Assembly: GCA_024398475.1 (NCBI GenBank)
Contig: JAKSJB010000020.1
Location: 1 to 36,230 of the forward strand
DNA: 36,230 bases
Direction of reading: 5' to 3'
From: Bacteroidaceae bacterium
GTDB taxonomy: Bacteria > Bacteroidota > Bacteroidia > Bacteroidales > Bacteroidaceae
Below the pieces are notes generated by a model, which worked only from the letters and a program-made list of their open reading frames with translations, was not told where the DNA came from and made no database searches. Position 1 is the first letter of the stretch, and the number at the start of each line of letters is the position of its first letter. Below are positions 16,770 through 24,171 of the stretch, in pieces. A program made the position numbers and the translations under genes.

Positions 16770-17294
16770 TTACCAGTTGGCAACAGTTGCGTTGAAAATC
16801 TGATCAACAATCTGATCAATCATTTCCTGTACAAGTTGTTCCTGTACAGCGGTGAGTTGCAGTTTACTGTCGTATTCTGTCGTCGCAGAGAATTTCTGTT
16901 CGAAATCTTCGTTGTGATTTGTATTGTTTACGAATCGGGCGTTTACTGTAAGTTTCAACTGCGTCTGTGCTGAGAAACCGTCAGCAGAGATACTTTTGTT
17001 TGTCTGTGAGTATTCTGTTATTTCACCTGACACCTGAAGGTCCGCATTTCGTTTTACCAATTGCAACTTGGTCTTTTGTGTGTACTGGTCTGTTATTTTA
17101 TTGTAGAACATGGCTTCCATCGGAGCCCAGACGTATGCACAGCGGATAGGGAACTTTTCAACAGAAATGGTTTTGACCTTGTTGTAGTCAATGTTTGAGC
17201 CATTTAGTGAATAGCCTTTGAATGTACATGATGCTATCAGTAATACAGTCACGGCACAAAGTGAGAGTGACAATGCTTTTGTTATCCTGTTCAT
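16770..17294 (-). CDS. lptE: LptE-type LPS-assembly lipoprotein
   Basis: A 174-residue lipoprotein with signal sequence and lipobox (VLLIASC, lipidated Cys near residue 23). The mature part begins with the segment YSLNGSNIDYNKVKTISVEKFP, which I recognise from Bacteroidetes LptE proteins, and ends with a long amphipathic helix. LptE plugs the LptD barrel and helps deliver lipopolysaccharide to the outer leaflet. It follows the sigma-54 activator with only two bases between stop and start, an arrangement I recall as common in Bacteroidales. Sequence conservation in this family is low, so order and lipobox carry part of the call. Confidence 0.82.
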   Translation of the reverse strand: MNRITKALSLSLCAVTVLLIASCTFKGYSLNGSNIDYNKVKTISVEKFPIRCAYVWAPMEAMFYNKITDQYTQKTKLQLVKRNADLQVSGEITEYSQTNKSISADGFSAQTQLKLTVNARFVNNTNHNEDFEQKFSATTEYDSKLQLTAVQEQLVQEMIDQIVDQIFNATVANW

Positions 17295-17296
17295 TT

Positions 17297-18586
17297 TTAT
17301 TTTACGTCAATTCCGTATGATTTGATTTTTCTGTATAATGTTCTTTCACTTATACCCAATTCACGTGCAGTTTTACCTCGGTTTCCGTTGTTTCTGCGTA
17401 ATGAATCACGTATGCTTTGTTCCTCCATTTCGCTGATTGAACGCGGAACCTGTTCTATGTACGTTTCTGCGGTATAGATATTGTTGTCCAACTGTGACTC
17501 GTAAACATCAACTACGGATACTGGTTCCGGAGCAGATGATCGAATAATTGGAGCATCTGCTGAAGTATGAATGATTTGTTGCTGACTTGGACGTTCTATA
17601 GATGTTATATTTGTTGAATTGTCGTTATTCTGTGGCATGGTTTTCAGAATATTCATCATGTCTTTCAGTTCCTTCACGTCCTTTCCCAGATTGGACAATA
17701 TCTGGAACAGCAATTCACGTTCATTCTCGTAACTGTATCTTCCGCCTTGTCCGGGAGTCTGACCGGCAATGACGAGTCCAGTTCCTGCAATAGTGTCATC
17801 GCTTATGCCAAACTGTGCAAGTGTATGGGCAGAAATTTCCCGTTCTTTGCTGATGAGACTGATTTGTTCTGCAACGTTCTTTAACTGACGGATATTGCCT
17901 GGCCATTTGTACTGCTGAAGCAATTGACGGGCATCAGTAGTGAGTTGTATAGGCTCAAGTTGATATTTTTCGGCAAAGTCAGTTGTAAATTTCAGAAACA
18001 GCAGTTCAACGTCACGTCCACGTTCACGAAGGGGTGGAACACTTATCGGAATTGTCGCAAGACGGTAATAGAGGTCTTCACGGAATTTTCCCTCACTTAT
18101 TGCTTTCTGTAGGTTTACGTTTGTAGCAGCGATGATTCTTACGTCAGTCTTGCGCACTTCAGCCGAACCAACCCTGATGTATTCGCCGGTTTCCAGTACA
18201 CGCAGCAGACGAGCCTGTGTGGCAAGTGGAAGTTCTCCGACTTCGTCGAGGAACAGAGTACCTTTGTTAGCAGCACCAAAATAGCCTTCGCGTTCACCTA
18301 TTGCTCCGGTAAATGCCCCTTTTTCATGGCCGAAAAGTTCACTATCGATCGTACCTTCAGGTATGCTGCCGCAGTTTATTGCGAAATATTTTTGATGCTT
18401 TCTTACGGAGTTATCATGAATAATGCGTGGTATAGCCTCTTTTCCAACTCCGGATTCTCCCTGGATGAGAACGCTGAGGTCGGTTGGGGCAACCTGTATG
18501 GCTGTGTCAAGAGCATGATTCAGCCCTTCTGATACTCCGACTATACCATAGCGTCTTTTAATGTCTTGTAGATTGTTATTCTTCAT
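17297..18586 (-). CDS. Sigma-54-dependent activator lacking a receiver domain
   Basis: A 429-residue AAA+ activator of RpoN promoters. It starts almost directly with the central domain: Walker A GESGVGKE (43-50), the sigma-54-contacting loop GAFTGA (90-95), Walker B TLFLDE (110-115) and the WPGNIRQLKN motif near 220. A linker of about 120 residues rich in Gln, Ser and Pro follows, then a C-terminal Fis-type helix-turn-helix (GKTARELGISERTLYRKIKSYGI). No response-regulator receiver or GAF domain is present, so activity must be controlled by another protein or by expression. It forms a two-gene unit with lptE. No convincing -24/-12 promoter was found by eye in the window. Confidence 0.93.
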   Translation of the reverse strand: MKNNNLQDIKRRYGIVGVSEGLNHALDTAIQVAPTDLSVLIQGESGVGKEAIPRIIHDNSVRKHQKYFAINCGSIPEGTIDSELFGHEKGAFTGAIGEREGYFGAANKGTLFLDEVGELPLATQARLLRVLETGEYIRVGSAEVRKTDVRIIAATNVNLQKAISEGKFREDLYYRLATIPISVPPLRERGRDVELLFLKFTTDFAEKYQLEPIQLTTDARQLLQQYKWPGNIRQLKNVAEQISLISKEREISAHTLAQFGISDDTIAGTGLVIAGQTPGQGGRYSYENERELLFQILSNLGKDVKELKDMMNILKTMPQNNDNSTNITSIERPSQQQIIHTSADAPIIRSSAPEPVSVVDVYESQLDNNIYTAETYIEQVPRSISEMEEQSIRDSLRRNNGNRGKTARELGISERTLYRKIKSYGIDVK

Positions 18587-18606
18587 ATTAAATTCAAATT
18601 TGCTGA

Positions 18607-18614
18607 CAAAATTA
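18607..18614 (-). promoter_or_regulatory. -7 box of the sigma-54 activator/lptE unit
   Basis: TAATTTTG on the minus strand matches TAnnTTTG; transcription would start near 18600, only some 14 nt before the ATG at 18586. No clear TTTG at -33. Confidence 0.5.
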
Positions 18615-18698
18615 CTGAAAATTATTGTAAAAGTATGACATTTTATCCACTTTTTTGCTTTTTATATTATAAAGCCTTTATATATATAATGGAATGTG

Positions 18699-18706
18699 TA
18701 ACTTTG
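18699..18706 (+). promoter_or_regulatory. -7 box of the twin-ABC ATPase gene
   Basis: TAACTTTG matches TAnnTTTG, 28 bp upstream of the ATG at 18734, in the divergent gap with the sigma-54 activator. Confidence 0.55.
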
Positions 18707-18733
18707 CAGCCGAAATAAGTATTAATATTTGGT

Positions 18734-20200
18734 ATGAAGATTATTGATTTGCATAAGGTCGTTGCCCGCAATCCTGTATTCAGAATGGCAGAACCTGTAA
18801 CCATAAGTATTGAAGAAGGTGAACAGGTGGCTATTGTAGGCGACAATGGTGCCGGAAAATCAATGCTGGTGGATTTGATAACAGGAGCCCATCCAATACT
18901 TACTGATGGAAAAGGCTCGTACATAGAATATAATTTTGTAGATGACGGCGACGGGCGGACTTCAAACCTTGTATGCGACAATATCAAATATATTACATTT
19001 CAGGATGCCTACAGTACGACTGAAGGCAACTACTACTATCAAATACGCTATAATCATACAGAATATGATGACTCACAGAATCTTTTCCGTCTGTCAAGCG
19101 GAGAATTGCGCCGCTATCAGTTGAAAAAGGCATTGGAAAACCGTCCCAGAATGCTGATTCTCGACAATCCTTTCATTGGTTTGGATGTTGATGCAAGGAA
19201 GATGCTCGATGATACACTCTCTGAACTCACACGTACTACAGATCTCCAGGTTATCATAGTTATATCCAAGACGGATGACATCCCAAGTTTCATAACTCAT
19301 GTTATTGAGGTGAAGAACCGGAAAGTCGGTGAAAAAGTGAGGATAAAGGAGTCTATGAGTCAACAGGATTACGAGACAGCAAACAGCAAGGCGGCTAATG
19401 GCGAAGGGCTAATGGCGAAGGACATAGCCAGTCAATCTGCAGGGTGGAAATGTGAAACCTTTGACCATGTTCTTTCTGAGGAAAAGGAACAGATGATACT
19501 TGGCTTAAAACCAAATGAAGATGCTGATGACTGTGATGTGGTGGCTCAATTCAATAACGTACAGATAAAGTATCCGGGCCGTACCATACTCAGCGACCTT
19601 TCATTTACGGTCAGAAAGGGTGAACATTGGGCATTGACCGGTGAAAACGGTGCTGGAAAGTCCACATTGCTGAGTCTTGTCTGTGCCGACAATCCACAGG
19701 CTTATGCCAATGATATCATACTGTTTGGTAGAAAACGTGGAAGCGGGGAGAGTATTTGGGACATAAAGAAACATATAGGGTATATATCTCCGGAGATGCA
19801 CCGTTCATTCCTTAGGGACTATCCTGCAATAGACATTGTGGCAAGTGGAATGCTTGACAGTATCGGATTATTCCGAAAGGCAACTCCGGAAGCAAAGGCT
19901 GTTGCAGAATGGTGGATGAGAATATTTGGGGTTGACCAGTATAAAGACACATCATTCCTACATTTATCCAGTGGGGAACAACGTCTTGTGTTGTTGGCAC
20001 GTACGTTTGTGAAGGACCCTTCATTGCTGATTCTCGATGAACCGTTACATGGACTTGACCTTCGAAACCGTCGTATGGTGAAGGATATCATCGAGACTTT
20101 CTGCAAACGCAGAGGCAAGACACTTATCATGGTGACGCACTATAGAGATGAGTTCCCAAAGTGTATTGACCATGAGATTTTCCTAAAGAGAAAAGAATAA
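18734..20200 (+). CDS. Twin ABC ATPase, ModF-like
   Basis: A 488-residue soluble protein with two ABC nucleotide-binding domains and no membrane segment. Domain 1 has Walker A GDNGAGKS, signature LSSGELRR and Walker B MLILDNPFIGLD, where the catalytic glutamate is replaced by asparagine. Domain 2 has Walker A GENGAGKST, signature LSSGEQRL and an intact LILDEPLHGLD. The layout resembles ModF/PhrA-type ATPases of unclear function. The inter-domain linker (about residues 215-240) contains a four-heptamer repeat block at the DNA level. There is no molybdate gene nearby, so I do not infer a transport substrate. It is transcribed toward the thiamine locus, ending 67 bp before the riboswitch. Confidence 0.85.
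   Translation: MKIIDLHKVVARNPVFRMAEPVTISIEEGEQVAIVGDNGAGKSMLVDLITGAHPILTDGKGSYIEYNFVDDGDGRTSNLVCDNIKYITFQDAYSTTEGNYYYQIRYNHTEYDDSQNLFRLSSGELRRYQLKKALENRPRMLILDNPFIGLDVDARKMLDDTLSELTRTTDLQVIIVISKTDDIPSFITHVIEVKNRKVGEKVRIKESMSQQDYETANSKAANGEGLMAKDIASQSAGWKCETFDHVLSEEKEQMILGLKPNEDADDCDVVAQFNNVQIKYPGRTILSDLSFTVRKGEHWALTGENGAGKSTLLSLVCADNPQAYANDIILFGRKRGSGESIWDIKKHIGYISPEMHRSFLRDYPAIDIVASGMLDSIGLFRKATPEAKAVAEWWMRIFGVDQYKDTSFLHLSSGEQRLVLLARTFVKDPSLLILDEPLHGLDLRNRRMVKDIIETFCKRRGKTLIMVTHYRDEFPKCIDHEIFLKRKE
19393..19420 (+). repeat. Four heptamers inside the ABC ATPase coding sequence
   Basis: A perfect 14-bp tandem duplication (GGCTAATGGCGAAG twice) that also reads as four heptamers GGCTAAT, GGCGAAG, GGCTAAT, GGCGAAG. 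GGCTAAT is a rotation of the TAATGGC heptamer found in the intergenic blocks. It encodes roughly residues 220-229 (AANGEGLMAK) in the linker between the two ABC domains. Confidence 0.75.
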
Positions 20201-20209
20201 TAATATAAA

Positions 20210-20262
20210 GTCAACGAGTCAATAAGCCTACAAGTCGCATGGCAACTAAAGGCTAATGGCTT
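20210..20262 (+). repeat. Octamer/heptamer repeat block before the TPP riboswitch
   Basis: Octamers GTCAACGA, GTCAATAA, GCCTACAA run 20210-20233, followed by GTCGCATGGCAACT and then AAAGGCTAATGGC containing a TAATGGC heptamer. Polarity (octamers, then heptamers, then gene) agrees with the thrS, moxR and pnuT blocks, but the CCGGAYGG linker is missing and the copies are degenerate. Confidence 0.6.
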
Positions 20263-20267
20263 TTTAC

Positions 20268-20350
20268 TAATTAGGGGTGCCGTCAGAAATGATGGCTGAG
20301 AACAAACCCTTTGAACCTGATCCGGATAATGCCGGCGGAGGAAATAATTA
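20268..20350 (+). ncRNA. TPP riboswitch (THI element)
   Basis: All conserved parts of the TPP aptamer are readable: GGGGTGCC at 20274-20281, GGCTGAGA at about 20294-20301, then ACCCTTTGAACCTGAT, CCGGATAATGCCGGCGGAGGAA. The outer stem P1 is UAAUUA (20268-20273) pairing with UAAUUA (20345-20350). The last base of the 3' strand is the A of the start codon of the receptor gene (ATG 20350), and the purine-rich GGAGGAAA just upstream of it is part of the aptamer. Binding of thiamine pyrophosphate would therefore hide both the ribosome binding site and the start codon without a separate expression platform. It controls outer-membrane receptor and PnuT genes. Confidence 0.95.
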
Positions 20351-22479
20351 TGAATAAAACTTATGCAAGAGCCTTGGCATTGGCTCTGCTTGCGGTTCAG
20401 TCAGTTGCTGCCGTAAGCGAAAATGCCGATTCATTGAAAGTTGTTGATCTCAACGAGGTCGAAGTTCTGTCAGTACGTGCAAGTAAGACGACACCAGTTG
20501 CTTATACCAACATCACGAAGGAGGAACTGAAAGGTATAAACCATGGGTTGGATATGCCCTATATCCTGAGTCTTACTCCAAGTGCGGTAAGTACAAGTGA
20601 TGCAGGAGCCGGAATCGGTTACACGAGTCTCAGAATCCGAGGTACCGATGCAACCCGTATCAACGTGACAGCAAACGGTATTCCAATCAATGATGCCGAG
20701 AGTCATACTCTCTATTGGGTTAACATGCCAGACATGGCATCTTCCACAAGTGACCTTCAGGTACAGCGTGGAGTTGGAACATCTACCAACGGAGCCGGTT
20801 CGTTCGGAGCCAGCATCAACATGAAAACTTCGGACTGCCAGACGGAAGCATACGGAAACATTGACCTTTCCTATGGTTCGTTCAATACCCACAAGGAGAT
20901 GGTAAAGGCCGGAACCGGTATGCTTGCAGACCATTTTACGTTTGACGTACGTTTGAGTAATATCGGTTCAGACGGTTACATTGACCGTGCCAGTTCAGCC
21001 CTTAACTCCTATTATCTTCAGGCTGCATACTATGCTGGAGTCTCTTCGCTGAAATTTATCAGTTTCGGCGGCAATGAAAAGACATACCACGCATGGAACT
21101 ACGCTTCACGTGATGAAATGGATCAGTATGGCAGACGCTACAATTCATGTGGATATATGTTTACAGACGATGAGGGAGTACAGCATTTCTACAGCAATCA
21201 GGTAGACCTTTATACCCAGATGCACTATCAGTTGCTTTTTAATACAACACTATCCAATCATCTGAACATGAATATCGCCCTTCACTATACCGACGGAAGC
21301 GGATATTATGAGGAATATAAGGCAAAGTCGCCCGACTATATCCGTCGTAAGCACAGTAATGCCGGTTTTGGCGGAGGTACATTCTCACTTGTGTCACGCA
21401 TGAACAATGCCACAATCACTTTTGGCGGAGCCATGAACCAATATACAGGTAATCATTACGGACGCTATATCTGGCAGCAGGAAAACCAGTTTGACATGTC
21501 ACCCGAAGAGGATTTTTATAGGAACAAAGGTAGGAAACTTGACGGAAACGTATATGCCAAGGGTGAATATGTGTTGCTTTCACGTAGGTTTGTGAGTGAC
21601 GGAAATTCACTTCTGTGTCCACTCTCGCTATATCTTGATATGCAGTACCGTGGCATCAACTATCGTCTGAAAGGACTTGGAAGTAACTGGTATGACGATG
21701 GTCAGCAGCATTTTGATATAGACGAATCATTCCATTTCTTTAATCCTAAGGGCGGAGTCAGTTGGCAGATTAATCCATCTCATAGGATATATGGTTCCGT
21801 GGCTGTGGCACATAAGGAACCGACACGCGACAACTATGTGGATACCTATCTCTATGAAATGCCAAAGAGCGAACGTTTGACCGACTATGAACTAGGATAT
21901 AACTTCCAGACAGAACTTGGCAAAGCAAAAGTTGATGCCGGAGTAAATTTCTACTATATGGACTATTCCAACCAACTTGCCCTAACTGGTGCTTTGAATG
22001 AGATAGGAGAGGCAATAAGTGAGAACGTTCCTGAGAGTTACCGTATGGGTGCGGAAATCATGGCAGGAGTGAAGTGGGGCGGTTTCCGCTGGAATGTTAA
22101 TGCAACACTCTCGCGCAACCGGGTTAAGATTCATAACCATTGGAATCATCTGTCATTTTCACCGGATGTCGTAGCAAACAACGTCATAGGATATCAGTAC
22201 CGTGGTTTCGACATAAACCTGCAGAGTCAGTATGTGGGTCGTCAGTACATGAGCAATATGGATGACAGCCGTCACATACTTGATGCCTATTTCGTGAGCA
22301 ACTTGAACGTAAGTTATACAAATACGAAATGGCTGAAGAAAGGACTTTCTGTGGGACTGACCGTCTATAATCTCTTCAACGAAGAATATGAAAGCAATGG
22401 TTGGGCAGATGGACCATATACTGGATATTCGGCTCAGGCAGGAACAAACTTCCTGGTACACACAAGCGTGAATTTTTAA
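20350..22479 (+). CDS. TonB-dependent outer-membrane receptor for thiamine
   Basis: A 709-residue TonB-dependent receptor: signal peptide (ALALALLAVQSVAAV), a TonB-box-like stretch (LNEVEVLSV), plug domain with GYTSLRIRGTDATRINVTANGIPINDAES and QRGVGTSTNGAGSFGASINM, then a 22-strand-type barrel ending in aromatic residue F. No carboxypeptidase-like N-terminal extension is present. The TPP riboswitch directly upstream and the pnuT gene downstream indicate that thiamine or a thiamine phosphate is the substrate, as described for the equivalent Bacteroides loci. The in-frame extension upstream to 20311 lies inside the riboswitch, so the ATG at 20350 is chosen. Confidence 0.92.
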   Translation: MNKTYARALALALLAVQSVAAVSENADSLKVVDLNEVEVLSVRASKTTPVAYTNITKEELKGINHGLDMPYILSLTPSAVSTSDAGAGIGYTSLRIRGTDATRINVTANGIPINDAESHTLYWVNMPDMASSTSDLQVQRGVGTSTNGAGSFGASINMKTSDCQTEAYGNIDLSYGSFNTHKEMVKAGTGMLADHFTFDVRLSNIGSDGYIDRASSALNSYYLQAAYYAGVSSLKFISFGGNEKTYHAWNYASRDEMDQYGRRYNSCGYMFTDDEGVQHFYSNQVDLYTQMHYQLLFNTTLSNHLNMNIALHYTDGSGYYEEYKAKSPDYIRRKHSNAGFGGGTFSLVSRMNNATITFGGAMNQYTGNHYGRYIWQQENQFDMSPEEDFYRNKGRKLDGNVYAKGEYVLLSRRFVSDGNSLLCPLSLYLDMQYRGINYRLKGLGSNWYDDGQQHFDIDESFHFFNPKGGVSWQINPSHRIYGSVAVAHKEPTRDNYVDTYLYEMPKSERLTDYELGYNFQTELGKAKVDAGVNFYYMDYSNQLALTGALNEIGEAISENVPESYRMGAEIMAGVKWGGFRWNVNATLSRNRVKIHNHWNHLSFSPDVVANNVIGYQYRGFDINLQSQYVGRQYMSNMDDSRHILDAYFVSNLNVSYTNTKWLKKGLSVGLTVYNLFNEEYESNGWADGPYTGYSAQAGTNFLVHTSVNF

Positions 22480-22483
22480 TAAT

Positions 22484-22586
22484 GCCATTGGCTGTTGGCC
22501 ATTAGCCATTGGCATTTAGAGTCAACAAGACAATGAGTCAACAAGCCGGATGGTCAGTCAATGGCCAAAGTCTAATGGCAATAATT
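22484..22586 (+). repeat. Composite repeat between receptor and pnuT
   Basis: Four heptamers (GCCATTG, GCTGTTG, GCCATTA, GCCATTG) at 22484-22511; spacer GCATTTAGA; three octamers (GTCAACAA, GACAATGA, GTCAACAA) at 22521-22544; linker GCCGGATGGTCAGT at 22545-22558; then heptamers CAATGGC, CAAAGTC, TAATGGC (22559-22579) and AATAATT. The block fills nearly the whole 129-bp gap and ends 22 nt before the pnuT ATG. From the octamers on, the order is the same as in the moxR and thrS leaders. Confidence 0.8.
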
Positions 22587-22608
22587 AACCAACAAATAGT
22601 AATAAAAT

Positions 22609-23235
22609 ATGGAAGCAATACTTGATTTTCTTTCACAACATTGGATGGAACTCCTTTCGGCTGTACTTGGAGTGATTTACATGATTCAGCAATCCAAGAC
22701 AAGTGCCTGGATGTGGGCTACAGGTACCATTATGCCTGTAATCAAACTGTTTGTGGATTTTGATGCCGGACTATATGCTGACTTTGGAATGCAGATTTAC
22801 TATATTCTCATTGCGGTATATGGCTTCTGGATGTGGCAGCGGAAAGTGAAGGTCGTACCAGAAGGGGACGTACAGCAAGAAGAGGTAAAGGTACTGAAGG
22901 TATCAAACCTTCCACACAATTACTGGCTTCCGCTTATAGGTGTGTTGCTTGTACTTTATCTCCTAATGGCATATCTGCTCTCGTTTACTGACAGCGATGT
23001 AATCTGGATAGATTCACTCAATACGGCATTATGTATAATAGGTATGTGGACCTGCGCCCGTAAGTATATCGAGAACTGGTGGTTCTGGATTACGTACGAC
23101 GTGATATGTATTCCTCTCTATCTGTACAAGGAACTCTATTTCTGGGCAATCATGGCAGTTGTCTATATCATCTTAGGACTTATTGGTTGGGGAAAATGGA
23201 GAAAGATGCAGTATGAAGATATCATTTTGAAGTGA
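22609..23235 (+). CDS. pnuT: PnuT thiamine transporter (PnuC family)
   Basis: A 208-residue inner-membrane protein with about seven spans and PnuC-family features: WMELLSAVLGVIYMIQQSKTSAWMW near the N-terminus (residues 11-35), aromatic-rich ADFGMQIYYILIAVYGFWMWQ, and the C-terminal KYIENWWFWITYDV. PnuC-family carriers move vitamins by facilitated diffusion, trapped by phosphorylation inside. The TPP riboswitch two genes upstream makes thiamine the substrate (PnuT). The thiamine pyrophosphokinase gene that often follows is absent here; the next gene is on the opposite strand. Its last 46 codons have a second, degenerate copy at 26405-26560. Confidence 0.92.
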   Translation: MEAILDFLSQHWMELLSAVLGVIYMIQQSKTSAWMWATGTIMPVIKLFVDFDAGLYADFGMQIYYILIAVYGFWMWQRKVKVVPEGDVQQEEVKVLKVSNLPHNYWLPLIGVLLVLYLLMAYLLSFTDSDVIWIDSLNTALCIIGMWTCARKYIENWWFWITYDVICIPLYLYKELYFWAIMAVVYIILGLIGWGKWRKMQYEDIILK

Positions 23236-23241
23236 TATTTG

Positions 23242-23267
23242 TCAATTAATTGATACTTACTAAGTAT
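23242..23267. terminator. Palindromes in the convergent pnuT/DUF4249 gap
   Basis: The 39-bp gap between two convergent stops contains TCAATTAATTGA (23242-23253) and the near-perfect dyad ATACTTA-C-TAAGTAT (23253-23267). Either could act as a weak bidirectional terminator; there is no strong T tract. Confidence 0.3.
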
Positions 23268-23274
23268 TCTGATA

Positions 23275-24171
23275 TTATGGAATGTTTATTGTGTAATAAT
23301 TTGCACCATATCCACACCACGCTCCTAAGCCTCCGTTGATATTTGATGAAATGTTTTTTGATGAATTTATGAAAAAACAATTTCCAAATATGATTGAAGT
23401 CTGCATATCATACCAGAAACGATACGTTTCATTGTTAACTTGGGCAAATTTTACGTTAACAATATCACCATGTCGGAAATCAGTAATATAATTTGAATCA
23501 GAATTAATAAATCCTCGGTTGATAATAAATGATATATTGGTATCTGATACTACGTCATTTATTACACCACCAACCCCAGGCGAAAGATATATGTTTGAAA
23601 AAAATAAGCTGGCATAGTATTCTAAAGTATCCGTGATATTTTCATTAGTTACTTTAACAAAGTACTTATAGTAGTTTTTTTCGTTAGGGATGTCCTTAAA
23701 AAATCCTTTTATTGAAAATAGAGTGTCACTAATTTCTGAATTTAATATTTGAAACGAGTCAACTTCTACTTTAGCAGGTATTGAAGTTACAGCTGACAAA
23801 TGATGGTTGTCAGGTGTGTCTATAAGTAACTCGTATTTTTGGCCTGAATGTCCGATTAATTTGTCTGTAGTATAAATGTATGGTGGAAAGTATCGGTCGT
23901 CTATAGATAAGGGTAATTGTATTGTATCTCCTTCAGAGACTATTCTTACGTTTGCATTTATGACAAAATAATTTGTTATTTCGTCTATATAATGTATCCC
24001 GTGATCAATAGTTGAGCTTTTTGTCAAAAGAACTATTGGCATGCCTTCGTCTTCAATCCAACCATCGACAACTATTTGTTCATCTGAAGAATTGATGATG
24101 TCATTCTTGTCACATGAAATGAAAGAGACAATTAATAATAGGATAAGAATTAAGAATCTAAAACTTTGCAT
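23275..24171 (-). CDS. DUF4249 lipoprotein paired with a TonB receptor
   Basis: A 298-residue lipoprotein: signal MQSFRFLILILLLIVSFISC with the lipid-attached cysteine at residue 20, then a beta-rich domain with the DUF4249 pattern (IVVDGWIEDEGMPIVLLT near the start, SGQKYELLIDTP in the middle and GGLGAWCGYGANYY near the end). DUF4249 lipoproteins occur beside small TonB-dependent receptors in Bacteroidetes, much as SusD beside SusC, but their ligands are unknown. A longer in-frame extension to 24306 would overlap the receptor gene and lacks a signal; ATG 24171 is chosen. It overlaps the receptor stop by 14 bp, indicating translational coupling. Strongly AT-rich compared with pnuT. Confidence 0.85.
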   Translation of the reverse strand: MQSFRFLILILLLIVSFISCDKNDIINSSDEQIVVDGWIEDEGMPIVLLTKSSTIDHGIHYIDEITNYFVINANVRIVSEGDTIQLPLSIDDRYFPPYIYTTDKLIGHSGQKYELLIDTPDNHHLSAVTSIPAKVEVDSFQILNSEISDTLFSIKGFFKDIPNEKNYYKYFVKVTNENITDTLEYYASLFFSNIYLSPGVGGVINDVVSDTNISFIINRGFINSDSNYITDFRHGDIVNVKFAQVNNETYRFWYDMQTSIIFGNCFFINSSKNISSNINGGLGAWCGYGANYYTINIP

